A DNA stretch of 12,948 bases from NCBI GenBank assembly GCA_934215475.1, contig CAKPZY010000049.1, positions 1-12,948 of the forward strand. The letters are read 5' to 3'. This document shows, in pieces, positions 7,429 to 12,948 of the stretch. Within the stretch, counting starts at the first letter, position 1. Each line of letters opens with the position of its first letter. The notes under the pieces are model-generated. The model did not search any database and was not told the origin of the DNA. It saw only the letters and a program-made list of their open reading frames with translations. The stretch comes from an uncultured Ligilactobacillus sp. GTDB taxonomy: Bacteria; Bacillota; Bacilli; Lactobacillales; Lactobacillaceae. The translations under genes and the position numbers were made by a program.

Positions 7429-8013
7429 TTACTTAGCAGAATCATTTTTTGCATAACTTCTAATTTGCGGTGGAATATATGCATTAATGAAATTTGTGAT
7501 TTCATCTAAAGAGGATGAAAATAATAATTTTTCCTGGTCTTTAGCGCTCAAAAAACCGTTGACCACCATTGAATTAAACATATTTTTTAGAGGAGCGTAA
7601 TAATCAGCAACATCATACAATATGCAGGGCGATGAATTTTCTCCGATCCTCGACCATGAGTAGGCTTGAGAGATTTCTTCAAGCGTACCTGGTCCACCTG
7701 GGAGGGCTATTGAGACATCGGCCATCTCAAGCATTAATTTTTTACGTTCAGACATATCACGCACTATTTTAAGATCCGTTAACCTATCAAAAGCAATATT
7801 TCTTCGATATAAGGTCTCTGGAATTATTCCGTACAATTTGCCACCGTTGTCACGAACGGTTTTTGCTAAGATACCCATCAAACCGTAACGGCCTCCGCCA
7901 TAAACTAATTCAAATTTATTAGCCACTACCCATTTTCCCAGCTCAATAGCTGCTTTTGTATATAACGGTGAGTTCCCTGAAGAAGCCCCACAATATACTG
8001 CGATCCTTTTCAT
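7429..8013 (-). CDS. LOG-family nucleotide phosphoribohydrolase
   Basis: A 194-aa Rossmann-like protein of the LOG family (once annotated lysine decarboxylase), expected to hydrolyse nucleoside 5'-monophosphates, such as cytokinin-type or AMP-like substrates, to free base and ribose 5-phosphate. Marks are the N-terminal strand IAVYCGASSG (4-13), the phosphate loop VYGGGRYGLMG (37-47), the SERK catalytic motif (88-91, Arg90), and the signature PGGPGTLEE (105-113) with its paired glutamates. Length is usual for bacterial LOG. Two ATGs lie three codons apart; AGAGGA directly abuts the first (8020-8022) but is nine bases from the second (8011-8013), so the second is preferred. It is probably the first gene of a pair with the unknown basic protein. 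The in vivo substrate in lactobacilli is not known. Confidence 0.92.
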   Translation of the reverse strand: MKRIAVYCGASSGNSPLYTKAAIELGKWVVANKFELVYGGGRYGLMGILAKTVRDNGGKLYGIIPETLYRRNIAFDRLTDLKIVRDMSERKKLMLEMADVSIALPGGPGTLEEISQAYSWSRIGENSSPCILYDVADYYAPLKNMFNSMVVNGFLSAKDQEKLLFSSSLDEITNFINAYIPPQIRSYAKNDSAK

Positions 8014-8022
8014 ATGATTCAT

Positions 8023-8030
8023 TCCTCTTT
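8023..8030 (-). promoter_or_regulatory. Ribosome site deciding the LOG start
   Basis: Minus-strand AAAGAGGA touches the ATG at 8022 with no spacer but lies nine bases from the in-frame ATG at 8013, favouring the shorter 194-aa product. Confidence 0.7.
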
Positions 8031-8197
8031 TGTCAATTTTGGAGCATCCTTTTAGTCCATTCCTATCAGCTCGACTATTATTAATACTTTAACACGAAAA
8101 ATAAATCATATCACATTGATTAATTTCTTATTGAAGCAGAGCTAATTGCCACTATAAAAGAATGTTGTATTTCCAAAATTAATGCGGATATTTGGAA

Positions 8198-8287
8198 ATG
8201 ATTGATCCAGAAGATATTTATAGACTGTGTTCGGACAATAAGTGCCGATCGAATTCACAAATTTGGTCAAGCCTTAGTAAATCTTAG
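8198..8287 (+). pseudogene. Possible relic of a small accessory protein
   Basis: A 29-codon frame beginning ATG with no ribosome site. Its start reads DIYRLCSDNK, then RSNSQ at residues 17-21. From memory, a family of short bacterial proteins begins with a pattern like IYxLCxxNxWFTCGSNxQYxKLF; the fragment matches both halves of that pattern with a few codons missing between and the frame lost after the second. This is pattern memory, not a search result. It could equally be chance. Confidence 0.25.
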
Positions 8288-8364
8288 ATATCATTTAAAT
8301 TGGCGGTCTATGTTTGTTATCCTTCAAAGGTTTGATGTTTTATCAGTTATCATCCTTATATGAA

Positions 8365-8394
8365 TTGACGTTTAACTCTGCTACAAGCTATAAT
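8365..8394 (+). promoter_or_regulatory. lepA promoter
   Basis: TTGACG (8365-8370, 5 of 6) and a perfect TATAAT (8389-8394) are separated by 18 bases; transcription should start near 8401, giving a leader of about 40 bases. The -10 sits inside a perfect 13-base palindrome, GCTATAATATAGC (8387-8399). This is the best sigma-70 type promoter in the window. Confidence 0.75.
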
Positions 8395-8439
8395 ATAGCG
8401 TTAGATGACTAATCAGGATAGAAAGCAGGAATTTGCTGA

Positions 8440-10269
8440 ATGAATATCGATGAAATGAAGGAACGGCAGAAACACATCCGTAACTTTTCAATCGTGGCAC
8501 ACATTGATCATGGCAAGTCAACGTTAGCTGATCGGATCCTTGAAATGACTGATACTGTTTCTCAACGTGAAATGAAAGACCAGCTTCTTGATTCCATGGA
8601 CCTGGAACGCGAACGCGGAATAACTATCAAATTAAATGCAGTAGAATTGCATTATCAAGCTAAGAATGGTGAAAACTATATTTTTCACCTGATCGATACT
8701 CCTGGGCATGTTGACTTTTCTTATGAAGTTTCTCGTTCCCTAGCAGCATGCGAAGGTGCCGTACTTGTTGTTGATGCTGCACAAGGAGTTGAAGCACAAA
8801 CTTTAGCAAATGTTTATCTTGCTATTGATGATGACTTAGAGATCATCCCAGTGATCAATAAAGTCGATCTGCCCTCGGCACAACCAGAAAAAGTTCGTCA
8901 AGAAATTGAGGATGTGATTGGGCTGGATGCTTCGGAGGCGGTTTTAACCTCTGGTAAAACTGGCCAAGGAGTACCCGAAATGCTGGAACAGATCGTGCAT
9001 TCTGTTCCAGCGCCTACTGGGGATCTAAAGGCACCATTAAGAGCACTGGTATTTGATTCAATTTACGATGATTATCGTGGGGTTGTGTTGAGTATTCGCA
9101 TTATGGACGGTACAGTTCAACCCGGCGATAAGATCAAATTAATGAATAGCGGTACCGAATATGAAGTGGCCGAAGTAGGAGTTAATTCTCCCAAGCCACT
9201 TAAACGGGATATTTTGATTGCCGGAGATGTTGGCTATTTGACCGCCAGTATCAAAAATATTAAAAATACGCGTGTCGGGGATACTGTAACCAATGCTGAT
9301 CATCCAGCGGATAAACCTCTAGCAGGTTATCGCGAAATGCATCCGATGGTTTACTCGGGGCTTTATCCCACAGACAATGCCAAATACAACGACTTACGCG
9401 AGGCCTTGGAAAAACTTCAGTTAAATGACGCTGCATTGGAATTTGAACCTGAAACATCGAAGGCATTGGGTTTTGGGTTTCGCTGCGGGTTTTTAGGCTT
9501 GCTGCACATGGATGTCATTCAGGAACGGTTGGAACGTGAATTTAACATGGACTTGATCACCACCGCACCGGCTGTCACGTACAACGTGAAGTTAACGGAT
9601 GATTCAGTCATTAAAGTCTCTAATCCGACTGATATGCCTGCTATATCAAATATCAAGCAGATCTATGAGCCTTTTGTACGCGCGGAGATCATGGTGCCTA
9701 ATGACTATGTTGGGGCTGTGATGGAGTTGTGCCAACGCAAACGAGGACAATTTGTAACGATGGATTATTTAGATGATACAAGGGTCAATGTGATCTATAA
9801 GATGCCCTTGGCAGAAATTATTTTTGACTTTTTTGATAAATTGAAATCTAATACTCGTGGTTACGCCTCTCTAGACTATGAATTTGATGATGAACAGCCG
9901 AGTGATTTGGTAAAGATCGATATTTTACTCAATGGCAGTAAAGTAGATGCATTGAGCTTTATTTCACACCGCCAATTTGCCGAAGAAAGAGCACGGGTGA
10001 TCACTAAAAAATTGAAAAAAATTATCCCCCGTCAGAATTTCGAGATTCCCATTCAAGCGGCTATCGGTGCTAAGATCATTTCACGCACCAACATCAAAGC
10101 ATACCGAAAAGATGTTACCTCTCGGATCCATACAGGGGACCCTGATCGTAGAGCAAAATTACTCGAGAAGCAAAAGCGCGGTAAGAAGCGCATGAAAGAT
10201 GTAGGGTCTGTGCAAATACCTCAAGCAGCCTTTATGGCTGTTTTACAGTCCGAAGACGAAGGCCAATAA
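8440..10269 (+). CDS. lepA: Elongation factor 4 (LepA), divergent type
   Basis: A 609-aa translational GTPase, known to act on stalled or mistranslocated ribosomes and in ribosome biogenesis; cytoplasmic or membrane-associated. GTPase motifs: AHIDHGKST (20-28), RERGIT (57-62), DTPGH (86-90, catalytic His90), NKVD (140-143), and SGK (171-173) where SAK is usual. Domain II, two EF-G-like domains and the LepA-specific C-terminal domain follow (about 200-609), so it is full length. In that last domain the usual AKCYGGD loop is replaced: residues 559-567 read [14 protein letters not shown] is PQAAF (594-598). Some lactobacilli, L. plantarum among them, carry two EF4 genes; the odd loop and stand-alone setting, without rpsT or hemN-hrcA-dnaK neighbours, suggest this may be the second copy. 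The ribosome site is modest (CAGGA, 8426-8430). It has its own promoter and terminator. Confidence 0.95.
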   Translation: MNIDEMKERQKHIRNFSIVAHIDHGKSTLADRILEMTDTVSQREMKDQLLDSMDLERERGITIKLNAVELHYQAKNGENYIFHLIDTPGHVDFSYEVSRSLAACEGAVLVVDAAQGVEAQTLANVYLAIDDDLEIIPVINKVDLPSAQPEKVRQEIEDVIGLDASEAVLTSGKTGQGVPEMLEQIVHSVPAPTGDLKAPLRALVFDSIYDDYRGVVLSIRIMDGTVQPGDKIKLMNSGTEYEVAEVGVNSPKPLKRDILIAGDVGYLTASIKNIKNTRVGDTVTNADHPADKPLAGYREMHPMVYSGLYPTDNAKYNDLREALEKLQLNDAALEFEPETSKALGFGFRCGFLGLLHMDVIQERLEREFNMDLITTAPAVTYNVKLTDDSVIKVSNPTDMPAISNIKQIYEPFVRAEIMVPNDYVGAVMELCQRKRGQFVTMDYLDDTRVNVIYKMPLAEIIFDFFDKLKSNTRGYASLDYEFDDEQPSDLVKIDILLNGSKVDALSFISHRQFAEERARVITKKLKKIIPRQNFEIPIQAAIGAKIISRTNIKAYRKDVTSRIHTGDPDRRAKLLEKQKRGKKRMKDVGSVQIPQAAFMAVLQSEDEGQ

Positions 10270-10299
10270 AATAAAAATTTTCTTAGCGCACTCTAAAAT

Positions 10300-10340
10300 A
10301 AGCTTGTGTTTTTCATCTATATGAAAAATACAAGCTTTTT
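10300..10340 (+). terminator. Terminator of lepA
   Basis: 17-bp stem (10300-10316 with 10321-10337, one G-U pair) around a CTAT loop, ending in CTTTTT. It starts about 30 bases after the lepA stop. Confidence 0.9.
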
Positions 10341-10493
10341 CATATGGTGGTAATTATCAGAAAGTGAAACTAAATTTACAGCAGTGTTACCTATATAAAA
10401 TAGTTTCTTTACTTAAAAGATGTAACCTAGATGAGTACCTATTGTTGTCCGATTCAAAAATAAGTCAGTAACGGTGGGGGAGGAAGATTCTTT

Positions 10494-11399
10494 ATGACAA
10501 ATGTCAAGCAGCGGCAGCTATTTGGAATAAGTGCGATAATTTTTATAGTTTTGATGTTGATCGCGACCTTTAAGGACTTGCAGATCAGTAATACCGTAAT
10601 TAATTACAATAGTATTTTTGGTACTCTTTTTCAAAGCGTTGGAGAATTTCCGGAGTACTTGATTTTTATAGTCAGCGGGCAGCTTGCTCTTTGTGCAGCT
10701 TTCAAAGCACCATATCCGCTTCGTTTTAAATTTTTCTTGGGTTTAGGCGGAGCTGGTTTGTCTGGTTGGCAGCTCAAACAATATTTAAATGAAATTGAAA
10801 GTTATTTTTTATCGGTAAGCTCTAACAAACAGCATAATAAACCGATCGGCCTTGCCAATAGTGATAGCTCTTCCAAAGCATTAACTGTTGCTCACGCTTA
10901 CATGATCTGGATCGTTGTCTTCATACTGATCACGTTGCTCTTGCAGTACTGGTTTAGTCATTTTTCTTTAATTACCATTCAACATCTTTTACTTATAGCC
11001 GTGTTTGCTTGTTTAACAACATGGATCTCACTACAAGTTAATCAAGGCCTGAAAAACATCTGGGGACGTGTCCGTCCATATGAGCTAAATAAGGGGCAAA
11101 CGGATTACACTAACTGGTTAACGATCAACGGAGTAACAGGCCATATGTCTTTCCCGTCGGGTCATACACAAGCAGCGACATTATTAATAGTTTTTTCGTG
11201 GTTCTTTAATGGTCAAGCGAAAAAAAACTGGTGGACGATCGGGATAGTTTACGGAGTTTTAATGGGTATCTCAAGAGTCATTATTGGAGCGCATTTTATG
11301 TCGGATGTTGTCTTTTCTTTCTTCATGACTGCGTTGATCATTTACACTATGCGCTCACTTTATCTTATTTTTGAAGAAAACGTTATTCACTATGATTAA
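10494..11399 (+). CDS. PAP2-family membrane phosphatase
   Basis: A 301-aa integral membrane phosphatase of the PAP2 superfamily, which removes phosphate from phosphatidic acid, phosphatidylglycerol phosphate or undecaprenyl pyrophosphate; the lipid used here is unknown. All three catalytic motifs are intact: K187xxxxxxR194P195; PSGH at 221-224 (His224 general acid); and SRxxxxxHxxxD with Arg261, nucleophile His267 and Asp271. Hydrophobic segments lie near 10-26, 53-70, 135-152, 160-180, 225-238, 247-265 and 270-288, giving about six helices. A polar, Ser/Asn/Lys-rich loop spans about 95-130, longer than in minimal family members. GGGGGAGGAAG precedes the ATG, with the AGGA core nine bases away. 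The upstream 100 bases contain TTTACA (10375-10380) and TAAAAT (10396-10401) with only 15 bases between, a poor promoter. It is monocistronic. Confidence 0.93.
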   Translation: MTNVKQRQLFGISAIIFIVLMLIATFKDLQISNTVINYNSIFGTLFQSVGEFPEYLIFIVSGQLALCAAFKAPYPLRFKFFLGLGGAGLSGWQLKQYLNEIESYFLSVSSNKQHNKPIGLANSDSSSKALTVAHAYMIWIVVFILITLLLQYWFSHFSLITIQHLLLIAVFACLTTWISLQVNQGLKNIWGRVRPYELNKGQTDYTNWLTINGVTGHMSFPSGHTQAATLLIVFSWFFNGQAKKNWWTIGIVYGVLMGISRVIIGAHFMSDVVFSFFMTALIIYTMRSLYLIFEENVIHYD

Positions 11400-11493
11400 A
11401 ATTAAATTTTTCACACCTAACTCTGCTTTTTGTAAAAATAAGTTTAAGAATGAGAGAAAATATTTAAAATTCCAGACAAACTCAATAGACTAT

Positions 11494-11521
11494 AAATGAG
11501 CAACAGAATTTGCTCGTTTTC
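11494..11521 (+). terminator. First hairpin after PAP2 gene
   Basis: 10-bp stem (11494-11503 with 11510-11519, one U-G pair; core GAGCAA/TTGCTC), six-base loop, then GTTTTC. The stem is weak and the T-run short, so it may be an attenuating or partial terminator. Confidence 0.5.
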
Positions 11522-11532
11522 TACAACTGTTT

Positions 11533-11575
11533 AAGGAGGAAAGTATTAATTAAGATGCTTTCCTCCTTGTTTTTT
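11533..11575 (+). terminator. Second, stronger terminator after PAP2 gene
   Basis: AAGGAGGAAAG (11533-11543) pairs with CTTTCCTCCTT (11558-11568), extended to 14 bp with one wobble around an 8-base loop, then G and six T. It is a canonical terminator but lies 134 bases after the PAP2 stop. One arm is a perfect Shine-Dalgarno sequence, the other its complement. Confidence 0.85.
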
Positions 11576-11645
11576 GGCGTTAATTACTTGCAATAGTGGC
11601 AGGCATTAAATTTTTGTGAAAACACATACAGAAACTGATTTTTAT

Positions 11646-11674
11646 TTGAATTTGTTATCCAAAATTGCTAACAT
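11646..11674 (+). promoter_or_regulatory. Candidate promoter of the 151-aa gene
   Basis: TTGAAT (4 of 6) and TAACAT (4 of 6) with a 17-base spacer, 33 bases before the ATG at 11708. The hexamers are modest but the placement is sensible. Confidence 0.35.
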
Positions 11675-11707
11675 TAATAGCAGCATATTTGAGAGAGGTT
11701 TTTAATT

Positions 11708-12163
11708 ATGACAATGTACCAGCTTGTCGCTGACAACATTTTAGGAGTCGATAAAACAAATAGTTATTTATATGTGATCACAGTCAAACTTCCGAAATAC
11801 TTTGAATTTAGCAGTCGCTTTGAGTTTAATGAAACTGGTTTTTTTGATAAAGCTCTAGCAACCAAGTCTTTAGATATTAAATATCACGAAGACAAATTTA
11901 CCCGCCTCAAGTTGAATCTCGGCCTGTCAACGGATATGGAAGCAGGGCAATTAAAAAGTTTCACAGTAAATTTATTGTTTCATCCTGAATTGATGAAGAT
12001 TCAAAGATATGTGTTACACCATGGCAATCATTTTGAGTGCAACACAACCCCCCAAGATACCGATGTTTCTTTAGATACGCTTGAGGACAGATTTGACCAG
12101 TTTCAACTGATCAATACATTTGTGGGCTCACACCTTGAAAAAATTGGTGTGCGAAATCAGTGA
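11708..12163 (+). CDS. Uncharacterised 151-aa protein
   Basis: Product not recognised. It is a soluble-looking, mixed-charge protein with no signal peptide or membrane helix. The first 90 residues alternate hydrophobic and polar residues as expected for beta-strands (SYLYVITVKLPKYFEF at 19-34, FTVNLLFHP at 85-93). A short His-rich turn, HHGNHFEC (104-111), holds the only cysteine. The C-terminus (122-147) looks helical and acidic then basic. No catalytic motif is evident. GAGAGG (11693-11698) lies nine bases before the ATG; a second ATG two codons in is less well spaced. It is transcribed alone, with a terminator about 37 bases after the stop, and converges on the serine-rich gene. That it is a real gene rests on ribosome site, length, non-random composition and flanking signals. 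Confidence 0.75.
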   Translation: MTMYQLVADNILGVDKTNSYLYVITVKLPKYFEFSSRFEFNETGFFDKALATKSLDIKYHEDKFTRLKLNLGLSTDMEAGQLKSFTVNLLFHPELMKIQRYVLHHGNHFECNTTPQDTDVSLDTLEDRFDQFQLINTFVGSHLEKIGVRNQ

Positions 12164-12199
12164 TAAATAACATATTGTTCAGTTATACAGAAAACATGG

Positions 12200-12233
12200 T
12201 CCTACGAAAAATTTTTCGTCGTAGGATTTTTTT
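12200..12233 (+). terminator. Terminator of the 151-aa gene
   Basis: TCCTACGA (12200-12207) pairs with TCGTAGGA (12219-12226), followed by seven T. The loop contains A and T runs that can pair further, and an overlapping palindrome CGAAAAATTTTTCG (12205-12218) gives an alternative fold. Confidence 0.88.
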
Positions 12234-12318
12234 ATTCATAGATTTAATGAAACTTGTACGCAAAAAAATAGTATCAATGAATATTCATCGACACCATTTT
12301 ACTGTGAACCAGTATTTT

Positions 12319-12948
12319 TTATTTCCATTTATCTCGTTGATCTACCTCGTGATAATTTTCAATTTTGTATTTCTTGCTATCTTGAATTTCAGCATAGAGT
12401 GTATATACCAGAATGATTATAAAAACAGCTGAGAAGTAAAGGAAAGAATTAAAAGTAAAGTGAGAATCATCTTTCAAAACAGAAGAAGACGGCGGTGCAT
12501 AAGCCGTTGATCCGTTCGTAAAATCGACGATATCTGCATTTTGTAGTGCGTTTCCTCCGTTGCCGCCTGACGAACTTGAATCATCATTCGCAGCGACATT
12601 CCCGGCGGCCAAAACCTGAGCTCTTCTGTAAGTTCTTGTGATCTTGCTGACTTCGTTATTTTGTGAGGCCAGTGACGCCTTTGATTGCTGGTCATCTTTT
12701 TTATTCGCAGACGATGCTTTCTTGCTGCTGGAAGCAGGTATGTTTACAGTAGATTCGGCACTAGAACTGGGGCCTTTATTGGCATTATTAGAACCGTTTC
12801 CGCTATTGTTATCGTTGACAGGAGAGCTACTGGAAGAATCGCCTGAAGATGAACTGTTGGAAGAGCCGTCTGAAGAAGAGCTGCTTGAAGATGAGCTGCT
12901 GCTTGAGCTTGAAGGCTCGCTCGAGGAACTCGAGCTGGAAGAAGAACT
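12319..12948 (-). CDS. Serine-rich membrane-anchored protein, C-terminal part
   Basis: Partial: the frame is open to the right edge, so only the last 209 residues and the TAA stop are seen. The visible part begins with about 45 residues that are nearly all serine with a few Glu, Pro, Asp, Gly and Asn, continues as a Ser/Asn/Gly/Lys-rich linker, and includes a basic patch TRTYRRAQ. Near the end is one hydrophobic helix (FLYFSAVFIIILVYTLYA, about 169-186), then a 23-residue tail with several lysines (KK, RDKWK). The positive tail suggests it lies inside the cell, with the serine-rich stalk outside. No LPXTG motif is present, so anchoring would be by the helix rather than sortase. Such stalks are common in cell-surface proteins, but the functional domain lies outside the window. 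A weak hairpin with a T-run on this strand (about 12262-12290) could end the transcript. Confidence 0.8.
   Translation of the reverse strand, partial: SSSSSSSSSSEPSSSSSSSSSSSSSSDGSSNSSSSGDSSSSSPVNDNNSGNGSNNANKGPSSSAESTVNIPASSSKKASSANKKDDQQSKASLASQNNEVSKITRTYRRAQVLAAGNVAANDDSSSSGGNGGNALQNADIVDFTNGSTAYAPPSSSVLKDDSHFTFNSFLYFSAVFIIILVYTLYAEIQDSKKYKIENYHEVDQRDKWK
12673..12948 (-). repeat. Serine-rich low-complexity coding tract
   Basis: Serine codons of the TCN and AGY families are mixed (TCT, TCA, TCC, AGC, AGT, TCG), densest at 12841-12948, where most codons are serine. Mixed codon choice means the protein run is kept without long perfect DNA repeats, which argues for selection on the amino-acid sequence rather than recent slippage. 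Confidence 0.7.

Larger units (their letters stand above)
8031..8439. other. Divergent spacer between LOG gene and lepA
   Basis: About 410 bases. The right end carries the lepA promoter. The middle carries a 29-codon open frame with a possible protein relic (8198-8287). A clear minus-strand promoter for the LOG gene was not found; TATGAT-like bases near 8105-8110 on that strand lack a good -35. No structured RNA was recognised. Confidence 0.55.
11400..11707. other. Spacer with two hairpins
   Basis: 308 bases between the PAP2 gene and the next gene. It holds two terminator-like hairpins in tandem (11494-11521, 11533-11575) and a candidate promoter for the downstream gene. No coding frame with support was seen. 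Confidence 0.6.

Noticed and set aside
11555..11596. 13-codon frame after AAGGAGG in the spacer after the PAP2 gene
   Set aside because: The apparent ribosome site is 15 bases from the ATG and forms one arm of a terminator hairpin, which explains the sequence better.
12160..12432. 90-codon plus-strand frame starting GTG and overlapping the stop of the 151-aa gene by four bases, with a hydrophobic stretch
   Set aside because: It has no ribosome site, runs straight through the strong terminator at 12200-12233, and its second half is antisense to the membrane-helix region of the serine-rich gene, which explains the hydrophobic residues.
12474..12695. Minus-strand 73-codon frame overlapping the serine-rich gene
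   Set aside because: It is an out-of-frame reading of the same strand; the continuous serine-rich frame with a membrane helix is far more protein-like.
1..12948. Search for CRISPR arrays, tRNA/rRNA genes, transposases, phage genes, toxin-antitoxin or defence modules
   Set aside because: No regularly spaced repeats, no cloverleaf or rRNA-like stretch, and no protein with such domains were seen; the window reads as core chromosome.

Overview
The window looks like ordinary chromosome of a low-GC lactic acid bacterium, most likely in the Lactobacillaceae. The grounds are a phosphate-dependent pyruvate oxidase close to the Lactobacillus enzyme, AT-rich spacers, strong AGGAGG-type ribosome sites, compact T-tailed terminators and lactobacillus-like protein sequences. 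The genus cannot be fixed from sequence alone. No tRNA, rRNA, CRISPR array, insertion sequence or phage module was seen.

Layout, left to right. 1-519 has no convincing gene and ends in a candidate promoter. 520-1368 (+) is an alpha/beta-hydrolase of the small carboxylesterase type. A 357-base spacer leads to 1726-3456 (+), pyruvate oxidase, closed by a perfect 16-bp terminator hairpin. 3680-4951 (+) is glyA with a TTG start; it converges on a GNAT acetyltransferase (5043-5540, -) across a two-way terminator. That gene is divergent from an aldo/keto reductase (5744-6583, +). The reductase converges, across a long symmetrical hairpin, on a likely two-gene minus-strand unit: a LOG-family nucleotide phosphoribohydrolase (7429-8013) followed by an unrecognised basic protein (6656-7363). 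For both, Shine-Dalgarno placement argues for a start inside the longest open frame. A 417-base divergent spacer holds a possible gene relic and a strong promoter for lepA (8440-10269, +), which stands alone and has an unusual C-terminal loop. Next come a PAP2 membrane phosphatase (10494-11399, +), two tandem hairpins, an unrecognised 151-aa protein (11708-12163, +), and on the minus strand the C-terminal 209 residues of a serine-rich membrane-anchored protein that runs off the right edge.

How the genes fit together. Most are single-gene transcription units, each bounded by its own terminator; only the LOG/unknown pair looks like an operon. The metabolic content is housekeeping and stress-linked: acetyl phosphate and hydrogen peroxide from pyruvate (pox), one-carbon/glycine metabolism (glyA), carbonyl reduction (AKR), translation under stress (lepA), and lipid or undecaprenyl phosphate turnover (PAP2). 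No new multi-gene system is evident. The best leads are the divergent stand-alone lepA, a possible anti-Shine-Dalgarno in front of glyA, a candidate relic at 8198-8287, a possible short structured RNA at 11491-11575, and a marked excess of GATC inside several genes.
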